A stretch of DNA of 64,000 bases. Source: Caprella mutica. Taxonomy: Eukaryota; Arthropoda; Malacostraca; Amphipoda; Caprellidae. The notes beneath the pieces were generated by a model. It was not told where the DNA came from. It did no database searches and was given only the letters and a program-made list of their open reading frames with translations. Of this stretch, positions 49,371 through 59,757 are shown in pieces. The DNA is taken from positions 124,001 through 188,000 of the forward strand of contig CANNZV010001048.1 of assembly GCA_947561585.1 (NCBI GenBank), in the 5' to 3' direction. Both the position numbers and the translations under genes were made by a program. Within the stretch, counting starts at the first letter, position 1; each line of letters begins with the position of its first letter.

Positions 49371-50352
49371 AGGGCCGTACACACGCAGGGTTTTTTCAGT
49401 CTTTCCACCGGACTTTTTGCTAAGCTCATCACACTTTTTCCACGAGACTTAAATTTTGCACCGAAAGTCCGAGACTTTTCAACAACCTACATGTTCTATT
49501 GTTTTCCCCCAATCAAGAAGTGCACTTTTGGAAATCTACGTATAGCTACTGTCAGCTCATAAAATATATTGTAATAACACGATTGGTGTTCATTTTTAAC
49601 CAAACTTTGCTCCATTCATTTCTTTACCTTTGAGGTAAAGAATTCTCATATTTTCTTTTTTATAAAAGACTGCCAGTAAAATTGATAATACCTAGTAATG
49701 TTTCTTTAAACTTTTTTTAGTATAGTATATTTTAGTAAAATAAATATTACTAACTTTATTTTATTTATTTCAACATATTACCTATTAGCTAATACCTTTA
49801 TTTTATTTATTATAACGCAATACATATTGTACCTAGTACCTATATACGTATTGATACTTTCACCTAAACTTTATATAATAGCTAAATTACATTTGTTGAG
49901 TGGATTAGATTAATCATCAAATCAAATGAAGCGAAAATAATCTCTGTTAGTTTATTACTAAATATTGTAATAAACTTCATAAAAATTATTAAACTAAGTT
50001 AAATAGTAACTAAATAATCATAGTAATCTAGGTAGGTAGTTCTCAAGTAATTAATTAATCTAGGTAAAAGTAACTAACCTATATAATTAGTAAATAACTA
50101 ACCCAGGTAATTAGTAATTTTAACTATCCTAGTTAATTAACAGTTACTAACTACCTAGGTTAGTTACCTAGTTTGAAAAAATAGAGGAGGGCTTATGTCG
50201 CCGATATGAGTAGTTAATTGCACGTGTAAATCCACGAGATTAAAGTCAATCCACGTGTGGACGCTATTGACTTTTGAATCAAAAGTCTGGTGGAAAAGCG
50301 GAGAAAAAAGTCTGGTGGAAAGACTTAAAAAACCCTGCGTGTGTACGGCCCT
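49371..50352. mobile_element. Family B element, long copy, TTA target duplication
   Basis: The ends are AGGGCCGTACACACGCAGGG and its exact inverse, continuing GTTTTTTCAGTCTTTCCACC and GACTTTTTGCTAAGCTC. TTA is duplicated at 49,368-49,370 and 50,353-50,355. A 3-bp TTA duplication with GGGCC ends is typical of PIF/Harbinger. The 982-bp element lacks a transposase. Its interior includes a degenerate CTAGGTAATTAGTAAC-type array at about 50,020-50,170. Unlike the 300-bp copy at 11.6 kb it lacks the palindromic core. Confidence 0.82.
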
Positions 50353-50969
50353 TTACCATGTATTGAACGATTTGAATTAATTCCCTATGTATTCCATTAA
50401 ACATTCAAATTCGAATAACTCAAAAACCCGTTCGAATTTCGTTAAACAAATCAATAGCGTTCTGTAGGACCATAGGCCGGAGGTTTCCAGAAAATTTCAG
50501 CCCATTCTGTCGGATAGTCTCTGAAAATATCCTGGAAAGTATGTCGAATTAATTCCTATGTATCCCATTATAAATCAAGTGCTAATAATTCGAAAACCCG
50601 TATGAATTTCGAAAAATCCTTTTAACTCGTCAAATTCGACACGACTTTCTAAAAAGTTGTAAATTTTCATGTCTCTAGGTCTAACCGTTTGTGAGTAATA
50701 TTGCTCCAAGTAACACACATACATACATCATACATACACACAGACAGATCTAGCGTATTATATTATAGAGATTGTATCTATTTATATGCATGTGTATTAT
50801 AATGGAAGTAATGCTATTACTTAGCAATCTTTCATTACTTTTTCTTGTGAGTTACAAATTAAGCTTGTACAATGTGGTTTTACTAACTTGTGTAGTTCAA
50901 TTAAAAGAAGAATTTAAATTTAAATTCTAGATTCATATCTTAGTTTTCATCTTTTTTTGGCTACAATAC

Positions 50970-51450
50970 AAGCCCCAGGGGCTCTATCCTGAAGCTATCT
51001 GTGGTGAATAGAAGGGAAGGGAGGAAAGGGGGGCATCACTTGCACGTCTCGAACTGTTGTAATATAGATACTGTATTGTCTTTTTCATTTAACGCTACTT
51101 GCATTTTTAGAGGATAGGGCTAGGGTTATGCTCTTCAAGTATGAAGTCTTATATTTTTGAGTTAGGTAGACTCGTAGGCTTCATTTACTATAACCTCTTC
51201 ATTTTCCTCTTCCATGTATGAGTGCAGCCACAGATGCTTGTGTCCCTTTTTGTCACATTCCTTAGTAAGTGACTGCACTCAAGGAATAGCTTTTCTGCCT
51301 TATTGCTGATGGCGGTGGTAGGTTACTTTGTTAATGAAGCCACTTAATTTCCTTTCGGACTGCTTCTTTCCAGTCCCTTGTATTTAAGTTCCTCTTAGAA
51401 TTCAGCGATATGGCCTTTGGCTCCGAAGCAGACGTTAAAGTTAAATTTAG
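50970..51450 (-). repeat. Interspersed repeat family C, inverted copy
   Basis: On the minus strand it follows the same order as the 27.9-kb copy: AACGTCTGCTTCGGAGCC, GGCCATATCGCTGAATTC, GAAGAGCATAACCCTAGCCC, CTCTAAAAATGCAAGTAGCG and CTTCAGGATAGAGCCCC. It lies inside the Mutator-like element, so it inserted there or was carried with it. Confidence 0.8.
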
Positions 51451-53569
51451 CACTACTTCTGTTATTCTTGCAACCTGTTTATTTTTTATTTTAGTTTTTT
51501 AGTCAGATTAATTTCTCCGAACAACCCTAGGAAGTTAGGAACCGTTATCAGTTTTTCAATCAAGCTAACTAATTTTTAGATGATCACAATATGTTAAAAA
51601 ATCATATTCCGCACAACGGTTAAGTAAAATACTCATAACACCCTAGCAGATCACCAAAAATACCTTACATTTCACCCACAAAAGTTTTAAAACATTCAAC
51701 CACTATTAACTCTATCTTTAACTGAATAGCTTTCATATATATATATATTGCAACTTTACTTTCGTGATGAAAAATTACTATGCCATATCTTTGAGTTATT
51801 TCACCTGTTGAGGTGCCACATACATATAGGCTAGTAAGAAATCAATCTACAAATTTTTTCGGGTTTTATGATAAAATAACATGAATAGTACTGATTCACC
51901 ACATGATTCCAATTCACATGTTACATACGAGATGACACAAACGGTCTCTAGGAAAAAAAATTATGCAGAATGAGTAATAATTAAAATCATTTATAGAATG
52001 ATTACTGATCAATTACTAAAAAGAAACAAGGATTGTTAGGTGCAGCTCCACTTCATGAATAAGTGACTTTTATAAAATTTAAAACTGTACAATTTTATAA
52101 TTCTAGCAGTTTTGTTCATTCGAGCAATTTGATAATTTGAGCAATTGTTCATTCGATCAATTGTTCGTTCGAGCAATTATTTTTCGAGCAATTGTTCATT
52201 AGAGCAATTGTTTTTCAAGCAATTGTTTTCGAGCAACTTACCTAGAACCGCCAGGACTATTCCCCGCCGGACTTTTTCCCGCCTGGACTTATCCCCGCCG
52301 AAGAAAATACTAGTATTTCGGGCTATTAATTTATAATTTTGATAAAAACAAACCTTTTATCGATAAAAGACGCATTTTATTAACAAACTTACACAATAAT
52401 ATACAGTCTTAATTTTATCTTTGTTTTCCGTATGGGTCCATATTGGTCGCTTTTATTTTAAGTAAATTTGCATATAATTAAGATATGCTACAAAGTTCAA
52501 ATAATATGGCAATACTAGGAGATTGCTAAATGTTGCAATTTAGTCTAAGCAGCTACGATCTAATTCAGTTTATTCCAGCTCTATAGTTATACAAATCATG
52601 ATTTTATTATTTTCTTTGCCAGCTATTATAAAAAATGGTGATCTATTTACTTTTCATTCGAATACATACTTCTTCAGAACACTAATAAATTTAATTAGAG
52701 TTTATTAATTTGACTATTAATATATTACAGAATTTATAGCCCTACTACAGATTTTTTACTACACTTAATTAATATATTGGTTATTTTTATAGTGTCTTTT
52801 TTTCTATTATGCGTATTTGATATTTATACCTTAAAGAACTTACAATGGTTTAAAAATTATTATGAAAATACGTAAGTTAGACTCAGCTGTTAGAATGTAG
52901 AAATCCTTGAATCAAGACATTTCAAGTGGTCAGATTTGACGACGATTTAGATTTAATGTCGTACATTTTCTCTAAAATTCTCCAATTAAAACTAATTATC
53001 AAAAGAGTAATTACAAAACGAGTTTGGTAAGTGACCAATTTCCATGCAACAATGTTTAAAATAATCAAAAAATAAATAAATGGTTAGTTGCGAAGACAGA
53101 CTTTGATTTACAATTTCACGGCAATGGATTTATTGGTCAAAACTATTTATTTTGAAAATTAATTAAATAATCTCAATAGTAAATTGTCTTCCAGAGTTTA
53201 AATTTAAAAAAATTGTTAGGTGGGGGGAAAGTCCGGCGGGGAAAAGACTGGCGGGGAAAAGTCCAGGCGGGGAATGGTCCGTTTCCCGTATAAGAAGAAA
53301 ACACAAAGTAATGAAGTAGAAACGAAAAAGACATGTACGCTCTAAGCTAAAAGATAGATTTTCGATTTCTCGTTTAGTCGATTTGATTACTTAAAGATTT
53401 CTAAAAGAAAATACGGTGCACCGCCATTCCGTATCTAAAAGAAATCTATTTTGAAGCAAAATATCTTTCAATTAGCTTTGTTTTAGCAATACAATTCTTG
53501 GTATCTTTTCTCTTTCAATAAGCTATCTTCCATAATCTATTCCTGGTTTCTTTTCGATTGCTATAAGTA

Positions 53570-53965
53570 AACACCCCAGCTAACCAAAAGCTGTTTGTCC
53601 CACGTCTTGAGACGTCTGATACCCCTCGCTATAGAGGGATTTAAGACGTGGGGTGGGGGAAATCAGACGTCTTGCAGACGTCTAAACCTCTTCATTTGCA
53701 CAAGGGTCCCCCTCTGCAAAACGTCTGATCCCACGTCTTGTCCCTCTCTGACAGTTGGGGACATCCACATGTCCCATGTCTTACCCCACTCCGTTTTCAA
53801 GAAGTGTGACCCACGTGGGACAGAGTGTGGACGTCACTCGCTATAGAGGGATTCAAGACGTGGGACCCACGTGGGACAGAGTGCGGATGTCCCTCGCTAT
53901 AGAGGGATTCAAGACGTGGGACAAAGTGTAGATGTCCCCCTCTGCAAGGGGGACATATTTCCCTT
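53570..53965. repeat. ACGT-rich imperfect repeats with inverted motifs
   Basis: CTCGCTATAGAGGGATTCAA occurs twice exactly, plus a related copy near 53,625. CACGTGGGACAGAGTG, AGACGTGGGAC and CAGACGTCTTGCAGACGTCT recur in both orientations. Related CCCGCGTGGGACAGACGTGG sequence is at about 55,119-55,170. The two clusters may be the ends of one element enclosing 53.97-55.1 kb, but no clean tips were found. Confidence 0.6.
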
Positions 53966-54168
53966 CTGCTTTAACTACTTCGGTTAATTGGGGTATATAA
54001 ATAAATTAAATATGTATAAGAGATAAAAAAGATCATACTAATCATTATTGCAATTTCTTACTATATTACATATAGTGTATATGTACATTTGGCTGTAAGT
54101 CAATTATTTTAATATTACATATTGTTCTATAGAAATTGAATGGGAAGAAATGAAGAAAAAAATGTATT

Positions 54169-54250
54169 GGTCATCTCGGGAATCGATCTCAGGACTGTAG
54201 TGTGATGTACTTTTGAAGTCGGCGAGGCTACCACTGAGCCATCCTGGACA
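54169..54250 (-). other. tRNA-like sequence with Pol III promoter boxes
   Basis: On the minus strand TGGCTCAGTGGTAGCC gives a perfect A box and a paired D-arm. Some 45 bases later GATCGATTCC matches the B box. A T7 run follows about 10 bases downstream and could end Pol III transcription. The acceptor and T stems pair poorly, so this is a tRNA pseudogene or a SINE head rather than a working tRNA. No anticodon is assigned. Confidence 0.45.
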
Positions 54251-54454
54251 TGGTAGAAGTAGTGTTGGAATGATCTTTATGCAACTTGATAATTTGCGTG
54301 CTTTTTAAAGTTTTTTAAATAGATATAATTTAATATTTTACATTTTGGTATTTTTTCTTTTTTAATGTAAATGATGAAAATATGTATAAAGTTATTTATT
54401 AATATTTGTATTAATAATGTAAAGTAATGTTACTAACTACCTAATTACCTATAA

Positions 54455-55065
54455 CTGTTAATTAATCTTACCTATAGTTACCTACTGGTTGTATCACTAA
54501 CTTATACCTATCTAGTTACCTGCTAGAGTTTATTTATAACTACCTAGTAACCTACAAGTGATAACCACCAATCTGTACCTACTGGTGGTTATCACTTCTT
54601 ACCTATTACGTAGTATTTATCAGTACCTTCTTAGTTACCTACATTACTGTTTGTCAATACCTACCTAGTTACCTACTGGTGTTTATCAATGCCTACCTAG
54701 TTGCCTACATCTGCTTATCAATACCTAATTAGTTACCTTCTTGTGTTTAACATTGCCTATACCTAGTGGCCTACAACTGTATATAAATACCAATCTAGGT
54801 CCTAGATACCTACTAGTATTCATCAATACCTACCTAGTTATCTACTAGTGTTTATCAATGCTTATCTAGTTACCTATAACTGTTTGACAATACCTACCTA
54901 GATACCTACCAGTACCAATACCTACCTACCTAGTATACCTACTAGGTAGTGTTCATCAATCCTTACCTATACTTACCTACTACCTAGTATTATTCATCAA
55001 TGCCTACCTAGATAGTAGATACCTACATCTGTTTATGAATACCTACCTAGTTATGATACGTAAAT
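54455..55065. repeat. Degenerate TACCTACCTAGTTACCTACT repeat tract
   Basis: Many copies of TTATCAATACCTACCTAGTT and TACCTACTAGTG spaced 35-45 bases apart, diverged. The same TAGGTAACTA-type words occur at 49.98-50.17 kb. Confidence 0.75.
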
Positions 55066-55157
55066 AAAGCTTGAGATAGATATACCTTTTTGGTATAACT
55101 TTTTCCCGCGTAAAACAGACGAGGGACAGAGAGGGACATCCCGCGTGGGACAGACGT

Positions 55158-55812
55158 GGGACAGAGAGGTTAAAAATTAAATCCGAGTTAAAAATTAAAT
55201 CCGAGTTAAAAATTAAATCCGATTTAAAAATTAAATCCGATTTAAAAATTAAATCCGAGTTGAAAAATAAATCCGGGTTGAAAAATAAAAACGAGTTAAA
55301 AATTAAATCCAAGTTAAAAATTAAATCCGAGTTAAAAATTAAATCCGAGTTAAAAATTAAATCCGAGTTAAAAATTAAATCCGAGTTAAAAATTAAATCC
55401 GAGTTAAAAATTAAATCCGAGTTAAAAATTAAATCCGAGTTAAAAATTAAATCCGCGTTAAAAATTAAATCCGAGTTAAAAATTAAATCCGAGTTAAAAA
55501 TTAAATCAGAGTTAAAAATTAAATCAGAGTTAAAAATTAAATCAGAGTTAAAAATTAAATCCGAGTTAAAAATTAAATCCGAGTTAAAAATTAAATCCGA
55601 GTTAAAAATTAAATCCGAGTTAAAAATTAAATCCGAGTTAAAAATTAAATCCGAGTTAAAAATTAAATCCGAGTTAAAAATTAAATCCGAGTTAAAAATT
55701 AAATCCGATTTAAAAATTAAATCCGTGTTAAAAATTAAATCCGAGTTAAAAATTAAATCCGAGTTAAAAATTAAATCCGAATTAAAATTAAATATGAGTT
55801 AAAAATTAAATA
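55158..55812. repeat. 18-bp minisatellite, about 36 copies
   Basis: The unit GAGTTAAAAATTAAATCC is very uniform, with ATCAGAG and GATTTAA variants in short runs. The 18-bp period keeps a 180-codon plus frame open (units SELKIK). It starts and ends within the array and is not called as a gene. Confidence 0.96.
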
Positions 55813-55878
55813 TAAATTAATATATTTTTTTTATTACATCCGAAAAAGTTTCACAAACTTGTGGAAATTTAAAATTAT

Positions 55879-56542
55879 ACACTTTTGTTGCCAAAATTTA
55901 GCATAAAGTAGCGATCGTCGAATTAAACACTTTATATTCTATGAAGGTATGGTCTAAATTCTAAAATGCTTAGATAAAGAGATACAAGTTTAGGAAAGTA
56001 TCTGTACCATTTATTATTATTAGTTAACATTATTTTTCTAACGTTGCGATGAGAAACATAACATGTTTAACAGTAATTATTATGAGCACAAGAAACTTAA
56101 TCTTAAATTAGGTTACGTGTTTACAAAATGTGTTCAAACTGACGCCCATTTGTTGCGAAGCTGGCGTTCAAACGTTTGTCCGATGATTGGCGGACGCGAG
56201 CAAAGACACCAGGAGTTTAACGAATCCTTGCGGAGGCTTCGACAATCCTGCCGATCAGGTCCTGTTTTGAATGAATCGGTGTTTCATCCACCAAACTCTT
56301 CAAATGTCCCCATAAGTAGAAATGTTGGGGCGAAATATCCGAATTTGGTGGCCCCTGTTAATTTCATGCATTTCGTTTTCTTGCAACGAATTTTTACTAA
56401 TTGCATTTATTTTACCCAACTTTATGTCCTTGTAACTCTTTAACTAAGCATTTTAGACCATACCTTTATAGAATATAAAGTGTTTATTTCGACGATCGCT
56501 ACTTTATGTGAAAGTTTGGCATCAAAAGTGTCGGACACCCTG
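55879..56542 (-). mobile_element. Deleted Tc1/IS630-like element with inverted ends of about 110 bp
   Basis: The left arm GCATAAAGTAGCGATCGTCG through TATGGTCTAAATTC is inverted at the right (CGACGATCGCTACTTTATGT). The right tip ends GTCGGACACCCTG before TA. The corresponding left tip is missing, with the arm starting at CACTTTTGTTGCC. The middle keeps only the C-terminus of a transposase. Total length about 660 bp. Confidence 0.75.
56121..56345 (-). pseudogene. Tc1/IS630-like transposase C-terminus
   Basis: On the minus strand the frame reads FYLWGHLKSLVDETPIHSKQ, DLIGRIVEASARIR, a stop, then TPGVFARVRQS and NASFATNGRQFEHIL with a final stop. This matches the C-terminal part of Tc1/IS630-type transposases (FFLWGxLK..V..TP, then a helical tail with G..FEH.L). 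One in-frame stop lies after ASARIR and the catalytic residues are deleted. It sits between inverted ends, so it marks the coding direction of the parent element. The plus-strand 126-codon frame here is its shadow. Confidence 0.75.
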
Positions 56543-56544
56543 TA

Positions 56545-58135
56545 TACAAAATCCTAAATAAAAACATGATATGGAATACTAAACTAAGCAAAAAGTTAAA
56601 ATCATTCAATATATTTACTAAAACAGTATATTCTTTAAAAATCTTTTTGAATTTAAAATCAGACATTGGGTGTTTAAAATTCTCAGGAATATTGTTAAAA
56701 AGATGAATAGCTACGTAAACAATAAAATTTCTTTCTAATTCAGTTCTAAAATTAGGGACATTAAAATGAGTTGATCTGGTTTGGTAGGTGTGAGTGGGTA
56801 TAATTATATGGTCTCTAAAATAGGTGTTAAAAATGTCCGAGTTAAAATAAAGAGCATTACGACAAAAATTCAATAAAAAATAATCATACACATCGTCAAA
56901 TTTCAAAAAAAGACAAATTCCTGTATAAATCATTTTGGATAAATAAAACCTACCATTAAAATCTCTTCTTACATTCAATATAATTCTTTAAATACTGTTT
57001 AAAAATAGTTCTCAATGGCTGGAGCAGCGAATAAAAAGATTTTCCATATACAATTATAGATTGGATAAAAAGGGAGTAGGCTAGGGAAATATACATTAAA
57101 ATAAAGTTTTATCTGATAAAATAAAGGGCTGCTACATATAAAATTCCTTTAACTTGACTTAGTTTTTTGCATAGAAATGACAGATGTTCTTTAAAAAGTT
57201 AATTTTTTGTCGATAAAAATGCCTAGATATTTAAAATGATGAACTTTTTCTAAAATTTCATGGTTAAAATAGATATCTGTATTCTTATTTGTTTATGGGA
57301 GTTGAAAAACATAATAAAGGTTTTTGAAATATTAGAGGGGGGGGGGGGGGGTTAAAATCCAGCCATTGAGATAACTTGCTAATAAAATTATTCAACTTAA
57401 AAATTAGACTATCTAATCATTTATCCCATAGTAAATAAATAGAGAAGTATACCAAGTACGATATTGGAACATGAAAAAATACTCTGAGTGACGTCATACA
57501 AAGTATTATCCATTTTTTTTTAAATAAAAAATGTTCTACTATTCAGTTAAACGTGCATTTTCATGGAAATTAAGTTACATAAAATTGTTTTTATCACGTT
57601 TTACACTCTATTAACTTATAATATTCACCTTATAATACTTATAATACATGAGAGTACTGTATGCGACGCCATTTGTTTACATCGTTTCTGAAGAATGTAT
57701 CAAGTTCACCGTCAATTAATTCGAAACTTAGTATACTTTTCTATTTATTTACTATGATTTATCCCTACAATAAATCACTGCATCGTCAGCAAAAAGAGTA
57801 AAATTGAAATCATTTTCAGTGGCTACATTACAAACATCATTAAAATATAAATTGAATAAAATTGGACTTAAGATCCTTGGTATAAACCTATATTCATTGT
57901 CTTAAAATAAGATTTAAAATCGTTAATATATACATACTACCTACTGCCGCCTGCTGCTCAGATAACTAACTAAAATTTTATTAAAATTGTCCCTAATGCC
58001 GTAGTGGTGAAGTTTTTTGATTAAAATGTTTACATCTACCGTGTCAAAAGCTTTTTTAAAATCTAAAAATAAAGCTATACACAATAAGAATTTTCGGATC
58101 TTGTTAAGATCATGCACCCCAGTATAACCTTGTTA
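56545..58135 (-). pseudogene. LINE reverse transcriptase, 3' half, frameshifted
   Basis: In order on the minus strand: KAFDTVDVNILIKKLHHYGI (RT motif A region) near 58,050; GLYQGS then, after a one-base loss, LSPILFNLYFNDVCNV; and FTLFADDAVIYCRDK with the catalytic FADD near 57,790. A 330-bp element interrupts the gene at 57,427-57,756. The C-terminal tail reads YQTRSTHFNVPNFRTELERN and VAIHLFNNIPENFK (56,978-56,545), typical of the RT tail of Jockey/CR1-like LINEs. The 5' part is absent. It is in the opposite orientation to, and different from, the LINE at the right edge. Confidence 0.8.
57427..57756. mobile_element. 330-bp MITE with perfect 8-bp target duplication
   Basis: Flanked by ATTTATCC on both sides (57,419-57,426 and 57,757-57,764). 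The ends are CATAGTAAATAAATAGAGAA and its near-perfect inverse TTTTCTATTTATTTACTATG. An 8-bp duplication suggests hAT or Merlin type. No frame. It interrupts the LINE reverse transcriptase just after the FADD motif. Confidence 0.88.
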
Positions 58136-58198
58136 AGATCATGCACCCCAATAAATAGCTTGCATCCAAGAGTGCCTCTGTGCCTGTATCTGTGATAC

Positions 58199-58285
58199 AA
58201 CGGTGTCCGGAAAACTGCCATGCGGAAAGCTGCCAGGCGGAAAACTGCCAGGCGGAAAACTGCCGAAGCGGAAAACTGTCAGTCA
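58199..58285. repeat. Short array of GGCGGAAAACTGCCA units
   Basis: About five units of 15-17 bp (GCGGAAAACTGCCAGGCGGA). The form resembles the GGCGGGGAAAAGTCCA arrays at 43.4, 52.3 and 53.2 kb, so it may be the terminal array of a cousin element. No partner array was found. Confidence 0.7.
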
Positions 58286-58619
58286 CTTAATTGGCAATAC
58301 ATGTATACTTTTTGACTTTCTGAAATATTCTTTAGTTATAAACACATTTTAATTTATAAAAAAACGGCGTTAGTCCTTCTTTAAGAGGTTAAGGGGGCAT
58401 TCATTTTTACAGTAATAACTACATATATAGATACTGGAATACTTAGATGATATTCAAAGAAAAATAATATATCAACAAATCTACTTTATTAAACATTCAG
58501 TAAACCAAACTTCAGTAGCTACTCATAAAGATTTTATAATTACTATTTTAACTTATTTTCAAAGTTACATAAAATTTAAAAACATGTTCAGTTACGTTTA
58601 TAGTCTCTTGTCTTTAATT

Positions 58620-58667
58620 TCTTATTGACGTCAGCAATATAGCCTTTGGTTCCGAAGCAAACGTTAA
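58620..58667 (-). repeat. Fragment of repeat family C at a foldback insertion
   Basis: GACGTCAGCAATATAGCCTT and TGGTTCCGAAGCAAACGTTA match the 5' tip of family C (inverted). The match stops exactly at the TTAA beside the next element. Confidence 0.7.
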
Positions 58668-59753
58668 AGGTCCCCTCCAAGCAAATATTTTTATTGCTTT
58701 ATTCAACAAAGCTAATGTTTCTTTTCATTTTGCTGCAAACCGCATCGAATTTGGTAGCATATTTTTCATTTTATATGCTTTTAAAGATTTTTATAATCAA
58801 AACTCTACAAAACCTATTTTACTTCCGACTTACTAATTTAAAAAATTTTCAACCTGAAGAAAAGAATGTACACCATTTGTTTTGATTGTCAACTAGCTCT
58901 AGGTATTAAGTTTAATAAATCCATTTAATATTCGTGTAAAGGTATAAAATTGAATGAACTTATAATAGAAACGTTTAAATACTTTAGGAAACAATTAATA
59001 TCTATAATAATTTAAACAAAGGCCGAAAACGCATGGTCTGTTTATAAAATTCAAATTTGTATTCAAAACAAAGAGTGTACAATCTTCTTCTTGAGCATCA
59101 GATTAGTGATTCGCTCAATTGTTGCTCACAGAGTATTAAAAAAATTTAAAAACAAATTATATAATATATACTGAAACAAATTGTATATGTAGTTTGCAGA
59201 ATAATGATCGTAGACCTTAGTTCTAATATATTATGTAATAAACTCATTTTTTTCCCGGAGCCTGGAGAGGACCTTTAAAGTTTTTTAATACTCTGTGAGC
59301 AACAATTGAGCGAATCACTAATCTGATGCTCAAGAAGAAGATTGTACACTCTTTGTTTTGATTACAAATTTGAATTTTATAAACAAACCATGCGTTTTCG
59401 GCCTTTGTTTAAATTATTTTAGATATACTAATTGTTTCCTAAAGTATATAAATTTTTCTATTATAAGTTCATTCAATTTTATAACTTTACACGAATATTA
59501 AATGGATTTATTAAACCTAATACCTAGTTGACAATCAAAACAAATGGTGTACATTCTTTTTCTTCAGGCTGAAAATTTCTTAAATTAGTAAGTCGGAAGT
59601 AAAATAGGTTTTGTAGAGTTTTGATTATAAAAATATTTAAAAGAATATAAAATTATAAACATGCTACCAAATTCGATGCTGATTGCAGCAAAATGATAAG
59701 AAACATTAGCCTCGTTAAATAAGGCAATAAAAATATTTGCTTGGAGGGGACCT
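58668..59753. mobile_element. 1,086-bp long-inverted-repeat element in TTAA
   Basis: The ends AGGTCCCCTCCAAGCAAATA and its inverse TATTTGCTTGGAGGGGACCT are flanked by TTAA (58,664-58,667 and 59,754-59,757). The arms are about 470 bp and well matched throughout, for example GAGCATCAGATTAGTGATTC and its inverse. They surround a unique centre at about 59,141-59,277 that itself contains GAGAGGACCTTTAAAG, a copy of the tip. A TTAA duplication is typical of piggyBac-type transposition, but TTAA is palindromic and could be part of the inverted repeat. No transposase. Confidence 0.85.
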
Positions 59754-59757
59754 TTAA

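Larger units (their letters stand above)
48205..50772 (-). mobile_element. Helitron-like non-autonomous element
   Basis: Read on the minus strand, it begins TCTCTATAATATAATACGCT after an A, then a TCTGTCTGTGTGTATG-type stretch. It ends with the perfect hairpin CCGTGCAATTTGCACGG followed by GTACCCACTTAGT. A 5' TC, a 3' hairpin shortly before a CTRR-like end, insertion next to A and T, and no inverted repeats all fit Helitrons. However, the last bases read CTTAG and not a clean CTRR. No Rep/helicase frame is present. An alternative is an RTE-like retroelement tail. Confidence 0.5.
43424..52249 (+). mobile_element. Mutator-like element (FLYWCH type) with long inverted ends
   Basis: The 8,826-bp element is flanked by a perfect 9-bp direct repeat GCCAGGACT (43,415-43,423 and 52,250-52,258), the Mutator hallmark. 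The inverted arms are about 620-670 bp (43,424-44,092 and 51,621-52,249). The left tip is GGTAGCCGGTAAATTGCTCG; the right tip, inverted, is GGTTCTAGGTAAGTTGCTCG. The outer 200 bases of each arm are tandem CAATTGCTCGAAAGAA-type units. The arms end at TTTACTTA. Inside are a broken FLYWCH/MULE transposase, a Helitron-like insertion and a family C repeat. The arms are roughly 95% alike, so insertion may be relatively recent even though the transposase is dead. Confidence 0.9.
43380..53288. mobile_element. Outer GC-array element, split by a Mutator-like insertion
   Basis: Short arrays of a CCGCCGGACTTTTTCC-type unit sit at 43,391-43,423 and 52,250-52,313. The inverse, GGCGGGGAAAAGTCCAGG, is at 53,219-53,280. 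Removing the 8.8-kb insertion rejoins the first two into one array, leaving an element of about 1.07 kb with inverted terminal arrays. A direct 7-bp repeat TATAAGA flanks it (43,373-43,379 and 53,289-53,295) and is a plausible target duplication. No transposase frame. The interior (52.3-53.2 kb) is AT-rich without other features. Confidence 0.55.

Noticed and set aside
54169..54250. Functional tRNA gene
   Set aside because: The acceptor and T stems do not pair properly, although the promoter boxes are good. Listed as tRNA-like only.
55260..55802. 180-codon KSELKI repeat frame
   Set aside because: An 18-bp AT-rich minisatellite. The frame lies wholly inside the array.
56063..56443. 126-codon plus-strand frame
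   Set aside because: Antisense shadow of the Tc1/IS630-like transposase C-terminus on the minus strand, between that element's inverted ends.
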